A DNA stretch of 64,000 nt from Chaetorhynchus papuensis (taxonomy: Eukaryota > Chordata > Aves > Passeriformes > Rhipiduridae): NCBI GenBank assembly GCA_013396525.1, contig VWYX01000216.1:117112-181111 (forward strand), read 5' to 3'. The position numbers were made by a program, and so were the translations under genes. This document shows positions 51,601 to 61,930 of this stretch, piece after piece. The notes beneath the pieces were generated by a model. That model did no database searches and was not told the origin of the DNA. It was given only the letters and a program-made list of their open reading frames with translations. Each line of letters begins with the position of its first letter. Positions within the stretch are counted from its first letter, which is position 1.

Positions 51601-54600
51601 GTCTTAACATCTACATTTTTCAGTCTTGCATACGTTAATTGATGAATAGTTTCTCTTACCGTAATCAGAATCGTGTTGGGTGTTTTAAATAACACAAAAT
51701 TCCAGTATCTCTGTAAGTATGTCTAAATTGTTTATAGATATATAAAATAAACTGGTGACTTCTGGTTTTAAATTAATTGAGTAAATATGTGCCAGAGTTT
51801 TCATATCTGAAGAGTTCTAACGGAAGAAGTTCATATTTTCATACTTCTAAGTATTTCCTTAAAGAAAGACTAAAAGTGAAAAATAGAAAAAAAGGCTATA
51901 CATGCTATTCACAGCTTAACATACAGTATAGAAAGATCTGATAGGTGCTATGGTTTCAGATGTTACTTTTAAAGATAGCACTAGGTGAATTAAAGCTTTT
52001 TAACTTTTATTTGCTTACTTTTCTCTGCCATTAGCAAGATAAGGCTGGAGAAATAGTTCTTCCAACTTGGGACTTTTCATCCAGCTTCATGTAAAAAAAA
52101 TGTTTTGCCTCCCTTGTGACTTGTCTTCAACAAGATGGAAGCATACTTGGAAAGCAATTTTCATGTTAGCATAAGTGGGGAAGTTTTGGGGTATTTTGTT
52201 TCAATTAGTGGTATTTTAAGATGTATAAGCTCTTTTTCTAGAATCCTCATGTAGCTTTTTATATTTGAATTGCATTTTTTTGTATGTCTGAAAAATGCTT
52301 GAGTACAAAGCACTGCCTAACTTGTTTTTTAATGAAGGCTGTAGATGAGATGAACGGGAAAGAGCTCAATGGAAAACAAATCTACGTTGGCCGGGCTCAG
52401 AAAAAGGTGGAAAGACAGACGGAGCTGAAGCGCAAGTTTGAACAAATGAAGCAGGACAGGATCACCAGATACCAGGTTCAGTTTTAAACAAAGAGGACTA
52501 ACTCTGTTATATGGTATTTTGAGATTTGCACAGAACACTTGCTTTTAAAAATAACTTGCCTGTTTTCTTAGGGTGTAAACCTTTACGTGAAAAATCTTGA
52601 TGATGGGATTGATGATGAGCGTCTCCGAAAGGAGTTCTCCCCATTTGGTACAATCACTAGTGCAAAGGTAAAGTTCATAGCATGTGCTTATCTGTTCTCT
52701 GAAAATGAGTAGTGGTCTGTCACCAAAGAAAAGTTTATTTCATTCAGTAACAGATGTGACCCACTATAAACGTGGGCGTAAACTTTCTTGATTATTGTAC
52801 ATGTCAGGTTAAATACCATATGATCATCCTTTCTTGAAATAAACTTAAGTAGTGAGACTAGTGTGAGAAAAATTACATCTTTCCAGTCCAATATTGTGGT
52901 CATTATTATGTCAGTGGGATTTTCATCTCTATTCAGGTAACAGTTAGCTATTAATTACACAATAGTACTCGTTTTTATAAAAAACTCAGTAAAACAAACT
53001 GTGGTCTCACTTCTAATAAGCTGAAACAAGAAACCCCATGCAAGTTCAGTAGGTATCACACAGCACGTTTAGTTTTAAAACTAAATTTTGTACTGACAGG
53101 TGATGATGGAAGGTGGCCGCAGCAAAGGATTTGGATTTGTATGCTTTTCGTCACCAGAAGAAGCCACCAAAGCAGTCACAGAAATGAATGGTAGAATTGT
53201 GGCTACTAAACCATTATATGTAGCCCTGGCCCAGCGTAAAGAGGAGCGCCAAGCTCATCTCACCAACCAGTACATGCAGAGGATGGCGAGTGTAAGAGCA
53301 GTACCTAATCCTGTAATCAACCCCTACCAGCCAGCACCTCCTTCAGGATACTTCATGGCAGCTATTCCTCAGGTACGTGTAGAGATGAATATTTTGTACT
53401 GTGTACAAAATCTGCTTAGATTTAACAGTAAATATAACTGTTAGCATGTGTCCATGATTTCAGCATTTCAGTTTCATAGTAGGAAGGTGATGGGCTGTTC
53501 AGCATGGCCTTCACAGACAACAAAGTTAAGTGATGTTGTTGTGTTTGGCAGACTCAGAACCGTGCTGCGTACTATCCTACTAATCAGCTTGCTCAACTTG
53601 CTAGACCTAGTCCTCGCTGGACTGCTCAGGGTGCCAGACCTCATCGTAAGTCACTTCTTTACCTCTTTCCAGTGATTGCAGTAAACTCTGTAGCATTTAC
53701 CTTTGCAATTTCAAACACATTTTCATGACGTTGCAGTTATTGGTCTTCTCTTTGTTGTGTTGTCACCACTCCGTGTTTCAGGATGTAACAGTATATTTTT
53801 TCTAAACCACAGCATTCCAAAACATGCCTGGTGCTATCCGCCCAGCAGCACCCAGACCACCGTTCAGTACCATGAGACCAGCTTCTTCCCAAGTTCCACG
53901 AGTCATGTCAACGCAGCGTGTTGGTGAGTTTGATTTATGCAAACTTTAAGTATTAGACTTCTGTTCTAATTTTGCTGGTTCAGCAGGATCTTGCAAAAGC
54001 ATTTGTAAGTTTATTGTCACACGTGGTAACACGTCCTCCTTTATTGGCTCTTCCTAATGAATAAGCTAGTATCACCTTCTAGTAATTGCTTTAAATACTG
54101 TCCCAGCAAAGACTCCAGCTGTGATCCCATCTCTTTAGGATGAAGCACTTAGTCTTGTGTGTGCTTCAGTAATACTGTATGATGGCTTCTGTAATTTTTA
54201 AACATAGTTGCAGCAATTGTAATAGTCAGTTGCATGTAGAAATATTGAGATGATACAATTTTAGCTCTTATTAATTTTTTAATATTTCATATATACAGAT
54301 TTTATTATTGTGAGCCAGTATCATGAATGAAACCAGAATTGACTGTAATCATAGAATGGTTTGGGTTGGAAGGAACCTTAAAGGTCGTGTAGTTCAACTC
54401 CCCTGCCAGAGGCAGGGAACCCTCTACTAGACCAAGGTACTTGTAGCTCCATCCAGCCTGGTCTTGAATATCTCCAAGGATGGGGAGTCCACAACCTCTC
54501 TGGAGGCATAATTCCCCCAGAATGTATTAGAGAGCCATCTACTTCCTAAAAGTATCTTTTTTAGAATGACTGACATAATGTGCTCAGGAAATCAAATGTT

Positions 54601-56250
54601 CTTTAGCTTACAATGAAATTACATTAATGCTCAAACAAAGTGGATTTTTTATCACAGATCTTTTTTCATTAGTATGTGAAAAGGGTAATTCATGAGTGAA
54701 GTGGCTGGATAGTAGCATCAGTAAATTTCAGGGTTTGAACCTTTGGATGTGACCAGTGATGTGACAGTTGACAACACTAATAAGATGAAACTTTAACACA
54801 ATACCTAATGTAGGTATTTGAGTCAAGTTGGTTTGTTGGGCAAAAAATAATTATAATAATAATTATTTGCATATGGAATTATGTTTCTATTTTTTCAGCT
54901 AATACATCGACACAAACAATGGGTCCACGTCCTGCAGCAGCAGCCACCGCGGCCACTCCTGCCGTGCGCACAGTTCCACAGTACAAATACGCTGCGGGCG
55001 TTCGCAATCCTCAGCAGCATCTCAATACGCAGCCGCAGGTTGCCATGCAGCAGGTGTGTGATCTGGGGAGCTGCTCCGTGCTTTTACTCATGTCCTTTGC
55101 GCAGGAAGCTGGTGAGGCTGATGGGAGGGCAATTCAGGCTCTGCATCATGGCAGTAGAGTAAAAGCAATAGGGAGTTGAGTATATTTCAAGTTCACCTGG
55201 GACAGGATGTGATCCTGTGTTGCTTCATACTTTTCAGTTCCCTCATACCTTAGCCTAAATTCTCGTGTTTGCTCCTCAGTGGGGCAGTTTCTAATAATCT
55301 CTAGCATCATCACTCAGCTCTAACCAGTAGTATTAGATTAAATAGACATATTTGTTAGTTTGTTTCTGACACTGTAGGCATTGTGTGTGCTGAGTTGTGA
55401 AATATTGGCTATTTGAAGCTGCACCTAACTATGAAGTAGAATTTAATTTTCAAATGTTGTTAAATTAATTTGCAGCCTGCTGTCCATGTGCAAGGTCAGG
55501 AACCCTTGACTGCTTCCATGTTGGCTTCTGCCCCTCCACAAGAACAAAAGCAGATGTTAGGTATGTACATGATACCTTTCTCTATGCATTGTAGCAGAAG
55601 GGCAGCCAAAGTACACTTTTATCAATCTTAAAATGCAGACTGAATTGTTTTAGCAGTAGAACAAGGTGTTTGTTTCCCTTATCTCTTAAATTTAGGCTGG
55701 ATTTGTCCCTGATTAACTTCTTTCTCTCTAGGCGAACGTCTATTCCCCCTTATTCAAAGCATGCACCCTACTCTGGCGGGTAAGATCACTGGTATGTTGT
55801 TGGAGATTGACAACTCTGAACTCCTCCACATGCTCGAGTCTCCTGAGTCTCTTCGTTCGAAGGTAGGTGGGCTTTTGCCTTGCACTGGTTCCGTAGGTGG
55901 TTAAGTCAGCACGGATCCAACAGGAGTTCGTGCTGGCACAGTGGAGTAACAGCGATGCAGCGGTTGGTCAGGGCAAGAGTATCCTCTCTCCAAGGGTGAC
56001 AGTGACTTACATTGCATAAACTGGAATTGTAATGTTCTCCTTTTTCTTTTTAACAATGCAGGCATTGTTTATATATATGATTTCCACTGTACTATTTACT
56101 TAAATGTAAATAAATTGCTATGCTTCCCTTAATTAATTTTTCTTTTTTACTTAACAGGTTGATGAAGCTGTAGCCGTACTACAAGCCCACCAAGCTAAAG
56201 AGGCTGCTCAAAAGGCAGTTAATAATCCCACTGGGGTTCCAAGTGTTTAA
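42434..56250 (+). CDS. PABPC1: PABPC1, cytoplasmic poly(A)-binding protein 1 (complete, 14 coding exons)
   Basis: Joining the 14 coding exons gives 1914 bases, i.e. 637 residues plus TAA, one residue longer than human. The protein binds mRNA poly(A) tails, contacts eIF4G to stimulate translation, and recruits PAIP, eRF3 and deadenylase factors. Four RRMs are visible: RRM1 (LYVGDL ~13-18, LGYAYVNF ~52-59), RRM2 (IFIKNL ~101-106, KGYGFVHF), RRM3 ([14 protein letters not shown]) and RRM4 (LYVKNL ~296-301, KGFGFVCF). A Pro/Ala/Gln-rich linker follows, then the C-terminal MLLE domain with KITGMLLEI and [11 protein letters not shown] (~543-620). The ATG at 42434 was chosen because [18 protein letters not shown] is the canonical N-terminus; it has A at -3. 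All junctions are GT-AG and phases agree, so the gene looks intact. Control: 5'-TOP start, A-rich leader and a separate 3'UTR exon. Confidence 0.98.
42627..47137. other. PABPC1 intron 1
   Basis: This is a 4.5-kb intron. The first ~300 bases are CpG-rich and belong to the island; the rest is AT-rich with a T-run at ~45517-45546. No mobile element or embedded gene was recognised. Confidence 0.8.
47138..47331 (+). CDS. PABPC1: PABPC1 exon 2
   Basis: The acceptor is TTTTTCTAG and the donor is TGTAAG|GTTAGT. The exon completes Ala65, finishes RRM1 ([21 protein letters not shown]) and starts RRM2 ([18 protein letters not shown]). It ends in phase 0 after Lys129. Confidence 0.96.
47424..47539 (+). 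CDS. PABPC1: PABPC1 exon 3
   Basis: It lies between TTCATTAATAG and CGCAAAGT|GTAAGT. It encodes [19 protein letters not shown] onward, the RNP1 half of RRM2, and ends two bases into Val168. The intron before it is only 92 bases. Confidence 0.95.
47540..49353. other. PABPC1 intron 3
   Basis: AT-rich intron with GTAAGT donor and CAACTAG acceptor. Nothing else is recognisable. Confidence 0.8.
49354..49493 (+). CDS. PABPC1: PABPC1 exon 4
   Basis: The acceptor is CCTACAACTAG and the donor is AAGTTTG|GTAATG. It encodes [20 protein letters not shown] and then RRM3 RNP2 ([20 protein letters not shown]). It has Glu where human has Asp in LK(E/D)LF. Confidence 0.95.
49494..50749. other. PABPC1 intron 4
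   Basis: A 1.26-kb AT-rich intron with a GTAATG donor. No repeat or gene was recognised. Confidence 0.8.
50750..50844 (+). CDS. PABPC1: PABPC1 exon 5
   Basis: The acceptor is TCTCCTTTTAG and the donor is CAAAAA|GTAAGC. It encodes [20 protein letters not shown] through FERHEDAQK, the RNP1 part of RRM3, ending in phase 0. Confidence 0.95.
50845..52337. other. PABPC1 intron 5
   Basis: A 1.5-kb AT-rich intron. A 134-codon minus-strand frame at 51206-51610 has no recognised features and is taken as chance. Confidence 0.8.
52338..52475 (+). CDS. PABPC1: PABPC1 exon 6
   Basis: The acceptor is TTTTTTAATGAAG, with a weak last base context, and the donor is TACCAG|GTTCAG. The 46 codons run from [20 protein letters not shown] to QDRITRYQ, the end of RRM3 and the linker to RRM4. 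Phase 0 at both ends. Confidence 0.95.
52572..52667 (+). CDS. PABPC1: PABPC1 exon 7
   Basis: The acceptor is GTTTTCTTAG and the donor is GCAAAG|GTAAAG. The 32 codons start [20 protein letters not shown], the RNP2 half of RRM4, and end with TITSAK. Confidence 0.95.
52668..53099. other. PABPC1 intron 7
   Basis: A 432-base AT-rich intron with nothing recognisable. Confidence 0.8.
53100..53372 (+). CDS. PABPC1: PABPC1 exon 8
   Basis: The acceptor is TGTACTGACAG and the donor is CCTCAG|GTACGT. The 91 codons cover [20 protein letters not shown] (RNP1 of RRM4) through the start of the Pro-rich linker ([18 protein letters not shown]). Confidence 0.95.
53552..53645 (+). CDS. PABPC1: PABPC1 exon 9
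   Basis: The acceptor is TGTTTGGCAG and the donor is CCTCATC|GTAAGT. It encodes [20 protein letters not shown] and continues to GARPH. One extra Ala codon (53600-53602) relative to human accounts for the 637-residue total. Confidence 0.95.
53813..53923 (+). CDS. PABPC1: PABPC1 exon 10
   Basis: The acceptor is CTAAACCACAG and the donor is CGTGTTG|GTGAGT. It encodes linker residues [20 protein letters not shown] through VMSTQRV, rich in Pro, Arg and Ala. Confidence 0.95.
53924..54898. other. PABPC1 intron 10
   Basis: A 975-base intron that contains one antisense CR1 fragment (54349-54505). Confidence 0.85.
54349..54505 (-). mobile_element. CR1 LINE 3' fragment (antisense) in PABPC1 intron 10
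   Basis: ATCATAGAATGGTTTGGGTTGGAAGGAACCTTAAAGGTCGTGTAG is the complement of the CR1 3' end including its ATTCTATGAT tail. CTTGAATATCTCCAAGGATGGGGAGTCCACAACC continues into the end of ORF2. It is truncated and opposite to the gene. Confidence 0.92.
54899..55053 (+). CDS. PABPC1: PABPC1 exon 11
   Basis: The acceptor is CTATTTTTTCAG and the donor is ATGCAGCAG|GTGTGT. It encodes [20 protein letters not shown] through QPQVAMQQ. The Ala run is interrupted by Thr. An extended read-through of this exon (to ~55179) is intronic. Confidence 0.95.
55054..55475. other. PABPC1 intron 11
   Basis: A 422-base intron with a GTGTGT donor. Nothing else was recognised. Confidence 0.8.
55476..55560 (+). CDS. PABPC1: PABPC1 exon 12
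   Basis: The acceptor is TTAATTTGCAG and the donor is ATGTTAG|GTATGT. It encodes [20 protein letters not shown] through EQKQML, leading into the MLLE domain. Confidence 0.95.
55732..55862 (+). CDS. PABPC1: PABPC1 exon 13
   Basis: The acceptor is TTTCTCTCTAG and the donor is TCGAAG|GTAGGT. It encodes [20 protein letters not shown] then [20 protein letters not shown], the PAM2-binding core of MLLE. Human has Ala where Ser is seen in LIQ(S/A)MHP. Confidence 0.95.
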
Positions 56251-56253
56251 TAA
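56158..56253 (+). CDS. PABPC1: PABPC1 exon 14 with stop codon
   Basis: The acceptor is TTTTACTTAACAG. It encodes [20 protein letters not shown] then [10 protein letters not shown] and stops at TAA 56248-56250. A second TAA follows, then the donor GTAAGT at 56254. The stop therefore lies three bases from the last exon junction, too close to trigger junction-dependent decay. Confidence 0.93.
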
Positions 56254-57464
56254 GTAAGTCTGACAACTGTAGTTCCATAGGCTGACTGGGGCAAGTCTTT
56301 GGTCCGTGGGCTTGTAAGCAGCATGTGTCCAGGCTCTGTGTCATTTGCAGCCACAGGAAGTAACAGCTATGGTAAAAAAACTTCTGTGCTCACTTGGTTA
56401 GCAGAAGTTACTGACATTGTTTCTAACGGCACATTTAGCTGGAATTTGTTCTAGGCATGTGTGCAAAAACAGGCAGTTCTGTCAAATGCTACTATTCATA
56501 CTGTTGTTTGAGAGCAACTTGTGGAATTGAAATAAGCTTAAAATGATATTCCAACCCCCTTTTTCCTTAGTAATAAAGAGCTTATTCACACTGTAATCTG
56601 AATATACTTACCGAATTCTAAAATTTTACAGTAAGTGAAAATTAAATGATATATTGTCTCGACTTGGCATTTGGGTGAATTTCATGTCAATTAAAATAGT
56701 GATTTTTCTTCATTGCCTTCTGTGGGGTTGGTATCTTAATTGTGCATGACAGAGGCAAATAACGGTACCTTAACAATTTTGATAGGGAAAAAATGTGAAG
56801 TTGAGCATAGAAAGGAATCTGTTAACTCTTCTGTCTAGTTAGGTTTTGCCTGTGAACTTGCTTACCACATTTGTAGCTATCGTTTGAAGGTGTCTGCTTT
56901 AACATCTGATCACACAAAATTTTCTTTTTTTCTTGATATTTTAACTTCTGCAGTGTTCCTTTTGGAGGCAGAATTTGAGTAATGGTTTTTACACTTTTCT
57001 TTTTTTGCTAGTGGCACTTTCACAAGGGAGATAAGTGCTGAATAGGTTGTCTCTCCTAAACTAAGATGCCCAGACTTTGAGACCATTACTCCGTCTGCTC
57101 CATGATGTTTTAATAATTGAAAATGCTACTAGAGTAGTTATGTGATGAGCCTCGGTGTGCTGGCCTCAAGAGTAGATGTGAGCTGCAGTCAATCACAATG
57201 ACATTATACTTAAAGTGGTGCCGTCTGAGGTACTGCCTAGTTCTAGAGTCAGTTTTGTCTTGCCAAGGATCACAGACTTTTGAATACTTTTGTGTCCCTA
57301 AAAAGTGGGAGGACCTCTGATACTCTGCTTCTAAAGAGCTTTGGTGTCATTGATACAGTGAAAACCCAGAGTGCTGTATGGCATACAGCAGAAGAAAGCA
57401 TATCAGAAAGTGTGTAAGGTGCTGCTTTCATTTTAAAACATAACACCATTATTTTTCTTTGCAG
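56254..57464. other. PABPC1 intron 14 (within 3'UTR)
   Basis: This 1.2-kb intron separates the stop-codon exon from the 3'UTR exon. At 56551-56577 a strong acceptor-like sequence (CCAACCCCCTTTTTCCTTAG) is followed at once by an AATAAA. Confidence 0.8.
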
Positions 57465-57683
57465 AGCTATCCGGGACTACAATCTAGAACTTCGCTTCAC
57501 CGAAGAAAAAAAAATCTAAACATGGAAAAACTATTAAATATTGAGAAAAACATTGCAAAATATAAAATAAATAAAAAAAGGAAAGGAAACTTTGAAGCTT
57601 ACGTACAGAGCAACGCCGGGGCTAGCAAAACAAATGCTGGTCCTAGATTACTTATTGATTTAAAATTTAAAAAAAAATAGTAA

Positions 57684-57689
57684 AATAAA
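57684..57689 (+). terminator. PABPC1: PABPC1 internal AATAAA (possible proximal poly(A) signal)
   Basis: AATAAA in TAGTAAAATAAAAAATAC lies in a very A-rich part of the 3'UTR. The hexamer may be incidental, since no clear GT-rich downstream element follows. Confidence 0.35.
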
Positions 57690-57892
57690 AAATACAAATT
57701 AATGTTTTATAAACCCAGGGGAAAAGAATTTTCAGCACAGTACAAAAATTTAAAGCATTCCTTTCTTTAATTTTGTAATTCTTTACTGTGGAAAAGCTCA
57801 GAATATCACCACTGTTTTAGTTGACAGTGAGAATTGATAGCTGAGCAAAGAAACATAATTTGGATTATAAAATTCTTGGTTTAATAAAAATT

Positions 57893-57898
57893 CCTTAA
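57893..57898 (+). terminator. PABPC1: PABPC1 main poly(A) signal AATAAA
   Basis: GGTTTAATAAAAATTCC is followed within ~30 bases by the GT-rich stretch TTGTGATGGTTTCTTTTGT. Cleavage is expected near 57910-57920. The context matches the known 3' end of mammalian PABPC1 as I recall it. Confidence 0.88.
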
Positions 57899-57915
57899 AC
57901 ACTGACTTAGTTGTG

Positions 57916-60900
57916 ATGGTTTCTTTTGTACAGTGTAATTTCCATAAGCTTGTCATCCAGAATGCCAAGTTAGAATCCCACTCTATAGTATGTTTTAGTG
58001 GATTGTAGAGAAGATTAGCCTATACCTGTAGACTGTCTTCTAAATAATAGAAGTGAAGGGAGAGGGGAAGTGTTTGGGGTTTTTTTAATAAATTGCTGCT
58101 TGATATGAATTTGGTCTAGTGTACAATAGCACAGAAATAATTCTCTCAGCACCCAGGGATAATGGGATCTTAGGTCAGTTTGTGTCACTAGAAGGAGTTT
58201 GCAGTGAAATGCCAGTGGCACTAAAGAGGGAAGAAGCAGCACTGACACATGAGCTGTGTCTTTTGGTACAGGACCATACTGAGGTTGGGAGTTTTGAGGG
58301 ATTAACACTTAAATGCGTAATCAAGCTATGTGTTAAATGCATAACCAAGAGAAAGTAAAAGGGCTTTTGTTGTAAAACAAAACTTTCACTGTGTGAGTTA
58401 GCAGATACACTGAAGTTTGTCCATCCACAGATGGATTATCCTACAGTTGCTGCCCTGGTTGGTTTTTTCCCTTTTAGAGAGGGAGTACTTTCTGCAGACC
58501 AGTGGAATGAGAAGGGGTATTTTCTGCCCAGTTTAGCCCATAATTGGCTCTATAAATTGCTTTTTCAAAATTGATAATGCAAAGGGAGAAATGAAGCAGT
58601 GAAAATGGCATGTCCTGCTTTTGCAGAGAAGAGGTTAAAACTTGGCATGCTGGGCTGGGGTGGGGAAAAGGCACAAAGGTCTGTTAGTCATGGAGGAAGG
58701 CATGACCTTTAGCCACTGGAATCTGTTGTGTTTCAGTTGCTGTAAGTAAAGAGTACAGGTTTTATGGAATTCACAAGAAGGGGGTAGTTTTGTTCTGGAA
58801 GTCTCTGAAATCTGAGCTGTGTGGCAGGAATCAGTCAAAACCCTTTAGTATGCTTTCTGAAGTCCCCCAAAAGACAGTTCAAGAGCCCCCTTATTTTTCC
58901 TGTCTTTTAAAGATCTTCATGTTTTCTGTTAAGGAATTTGAGAAATAAGCTTAGCATAATGAGGTGAAATTGGTCTGGTGTAAATGGATTCTAATTAAAA
59001 TCCTTCACTGTAAAAGCATTAGGTTAAACTTGTAATTCTTACACTCAGTCCTATCCTGATGGTGACAGACTGGGATAGCCTTTCAGTTGCAGTCTTGCTG
59101 AGGTGTATGACTAGAATTAAGAATTTTTGAAATTGGATGGTAAATCCTACAAAAGAGGTAGTTCAAGGAAGATATGTACATGTTAAGAGGCTGAGTGTAT
59201 AACCTTGATTTTATGTGACATCAACTATAAAAACATTTAAACTTCAGAGACAGTTTTAGTGACCTAAAAATATTTAGCACCATAATGGGAATGTTGAAGA
59301 ATCTGATATTATTAAAGGTTTAATAGAAGGTCTAGAGGATAATACAAAAACCTTCAGGATTCTCAGGGCACTAGCAGGAAAGTAAGAGGCCACCTCACTT
59401 CCTGTTTTCCTATATATGTTGTGTGTTCTGTGAGTTTGCTTGAGTTAACCCAACTAATTTTTGTTTTGTAAGAATAAGCAAATTATTTAACATCTTGCCT
59501 ATGGGGAAACTGAAAAGGAGAAGAACAGGAAGTCTCAGTTTGTACAAGACTTCTGTGGGTGTGTCATGCACTAGCATCTGTACCAGCATGAAATACTGGG
59601 TAGCTTCTGTGATGGAAGGAAACAGTGAGGCAATTCTGCTGAGGTGATCATAACAGCTTAAGAAAACAAAGCCATGGGTTGATTTGGTTTATTTCTTCAT
59701 CACAGTCTTGATTATGAGGGAATTCTCTGCTGTGTACCACAGATGCCTATTCAGTAAATGTCTTCTGTTTTATTTCTAAATCTTAAAGATAGCAAACAAG
59801 GCATTTGTTAGTGCCTTTACCAATGTGTCTTTGGAATAGTACTGTAAAACTATGCGGCATGCAGAAAAATCAATTTTTTCAATGGCAGTAGAGAACTGTT
59901 CCCTTGGATTAAGAGGCAGCCTGACTGGTAAGCGCTTCCTACTGCCACACGTTCCTTCTAGTGTGTCAGAGGCTTACACTGATCCTCTGCACCCTGCAGC
60001 CAGCCAGTGCTAAGCTGATTTTGCTGGATCCTCTGGCATTTCATTCCTTCAGTCCTTTCGTGTCTTCCGTCCTAACCACAGCAAACACTTCAGAGTTCAG
60101 CAGCAGCCAAAAGCCTGCTCCTGAAATGAGTGGCAATTTGAATGAATGTGCAGTATTATATTTGCCATCTGCTTTCCCAAGCAAACTGTGGCTTTATGAG
60201 CAACTAAATCAAAGGTTTGGTGCAGAGGTAATCTGGATTGTGCACATTCTCTTTGCTACTCTGCTGAAGTCTAGGAAATTCAGAGTTCACTGGGTCCAGG
60301 GGATGAGGGGGCAAGGTGGTAGAAATTAAGATTTTCTGGAGTCTGGCAACGTCTTATTGGCAGTTTGTGCTAATTAGGTGTCTACCCTTGAATAAATGGT
60401 GTCTTCAGTCCTTGCATCTTGAGTTTCCTGCTTGGTAACATTCTTAATGATTGCTATGGACAGAAAACTGGATGTTCAAAGGCAGCCACATAACATTTTG
60501 GGTTAGGAGTCTTGGAAAAAAGATTTCCTGAAATCTACATCTAGTAGACATATTTCTGCTTGGGATAACTGAAAAAAAATAAAAATCCAAAACCTCGCCC
60601 AAAACAACAAGGATTTGTATTTATTTTCAATATGTCTAGGAGTTGTGGTCCAAAATAATATGCTAGGGGAGAGCCACAGTCCTTGGGGCTGCAATTCTCA
60701 CTAGACTTTTGTAGTTACGTGTGAGTCCATGTGGTGTGACTACCTCGCTGAAGGAAAACTTTGAGTCTCACTTTTCTTCTGCAGGACGTGGTCAATGAGA
60801 AGGAGTGGCTGTGTGGAAATGAAAATGCAGCTGGCAGGGTTACCAATCCCTAGGATATAGCATTTGAAGTGAATACAGATTTAAAACAAGTGTTTTAAGC

Positions 60901-61440
60901 TACACTAAGACCACAAGGTGCACATGTAGTTGCAACTTGGGCAACAAGAAAAAAGGAAGAATATTTTCAAAAAAATAATTTGAAACTTAGATTTCTCACT
61001 TGGATTGGGATGGAATGTAATCATTAAGAAAAAAAGAATTGACAAGCTAGGCCAACATAATGGCCCTTTTGTACATTAAGTACTAAGAGCAGAACATCTG
61101 CCAAATGGTCTCCTATTTCCCATGTCACGTGCTAAGGAAACATCCCTAATCCTGTAGTGTCCCAACTGGCTATAGCTGGCCAGACATCTGTACTTTTTTA
61201 TAGGTCTGAGCACATTTTAAAATATACCACGTGGTATCTGAGCATTCAAAAACTAAAAATGGTGCCCTGGGCAGGCTGTGTCACATTTCAGTAACTTGGG
61301 TTACATGTGTTCTAGGTTAAACCTGAAGTCACTAGATGACATAAAACAGAGGTTACGCTTCAAAAAGTGGGCCCCAGGCATATTATGTTGTCACATCTAT
61401 AAGCAGAAGCTTACTTAATCCTGTCTCTTACCACTGCCAG
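57916..61440. other. intergenic DNA downstream of PABPC1
   Basis: AT-rich DNA without recognised exons, mobile elements or RNA genes. Frames of up to 122 codons lack any family signature. Confidence 0.55.
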
Positions 61441-61464
61441 AGATTTGCCACCTGTGGCAAATCT
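61441..61464. repeat. perfect inverted repeat, 11-bp arms, 2-bp loop
   Basis: AGATTTGCCAC, CT, GTGGCAAATCT forms an exact palindrome. It straddles the proposed LTR boundary at 61453. Confidence 0.95.
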
Positions 61465-61930
61465 TTAACACCAAAGATTTAACTAAATAAGCCACCTACT
61501 TCCCCCTGCCTCTCCAGTAAGAGTGGGACAAAGGCAGAGACTATGGGTTGGGATAACAATTTACTGAAAAGCAACAAGCAATGGAGTAAGAAACGCACAG
61601 TAACAGCAGCAATATTAGTAACAAGAGTATACAAGAAGAGAAGGTGCTTTACCCACAGAAAGGTGTTTACCACCTCAATTTAGTTCCACGTGGTCCCGGA
61701 ACAAAGCCCAAATGGTGGCTGTTACCACGCTGCCAGCTCCCTCCTGTCCCTGGGTCTGCAACGACAGAAAACAACAATGGACAAGCTCCCAAAAGCGAGA
61801 TCATCCGTGTTGTGCTGGGGCTCGGGGAGCGCTGCGGATTTGACTCCGCACCACTGCTTTGGATGCTGGACTCAATTTCACGCGGCTGCTGCCGGCACCA
61901 CCAGTTTTGATTGCTCTGCCCCACTCCACC
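61453..61930 (-). mobile_element. endogenous retrovirus LTR-like segment (antisense)
   Basis: Read on the minus strand, the block runs through CTTCTTGTATACTCTTGTTAC, then GCTGCTGTTACTGTGCG, a degraded poly(A) region (TTTTCAGTAAATTG), TTATCCCAACCCATAG and a terminus ending CCACA at 61453. This order resembles the 3' half of a bird endogenous-retrovirus LTR. The left limit (TG at 61453-61454 on +) is fairly clear; the other limit is uncertain. No intact viral gene was seen. Confidence 0.5.

Larger units (their letters stand above)
57465..57915 (+). other. PABPC1: PABPC1 exon 15, 3'UTR only
   Basis: After the acceptor TTTTTCTTTGCAG the exon begins AGCTATCCGGGACTACAATC. It continues with A-rich sequence and the block AAAAATTTAAAGCATTCC, which reads very like the mammalian PABPC1 3'UTR as I remember it. 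It is non-coding; the 73-codon frame within it is a shadow. It ends after the distal AATAAA. Confidence 0.88.

Noticed and set aside
57459..57680. 73-codon frame in PABPC1 exon 15
   Set aside because: It is Lys/Asn-rich because the 3'UTR is A-rich; the exon is known as non-coding 3'UTR in PABPC1.
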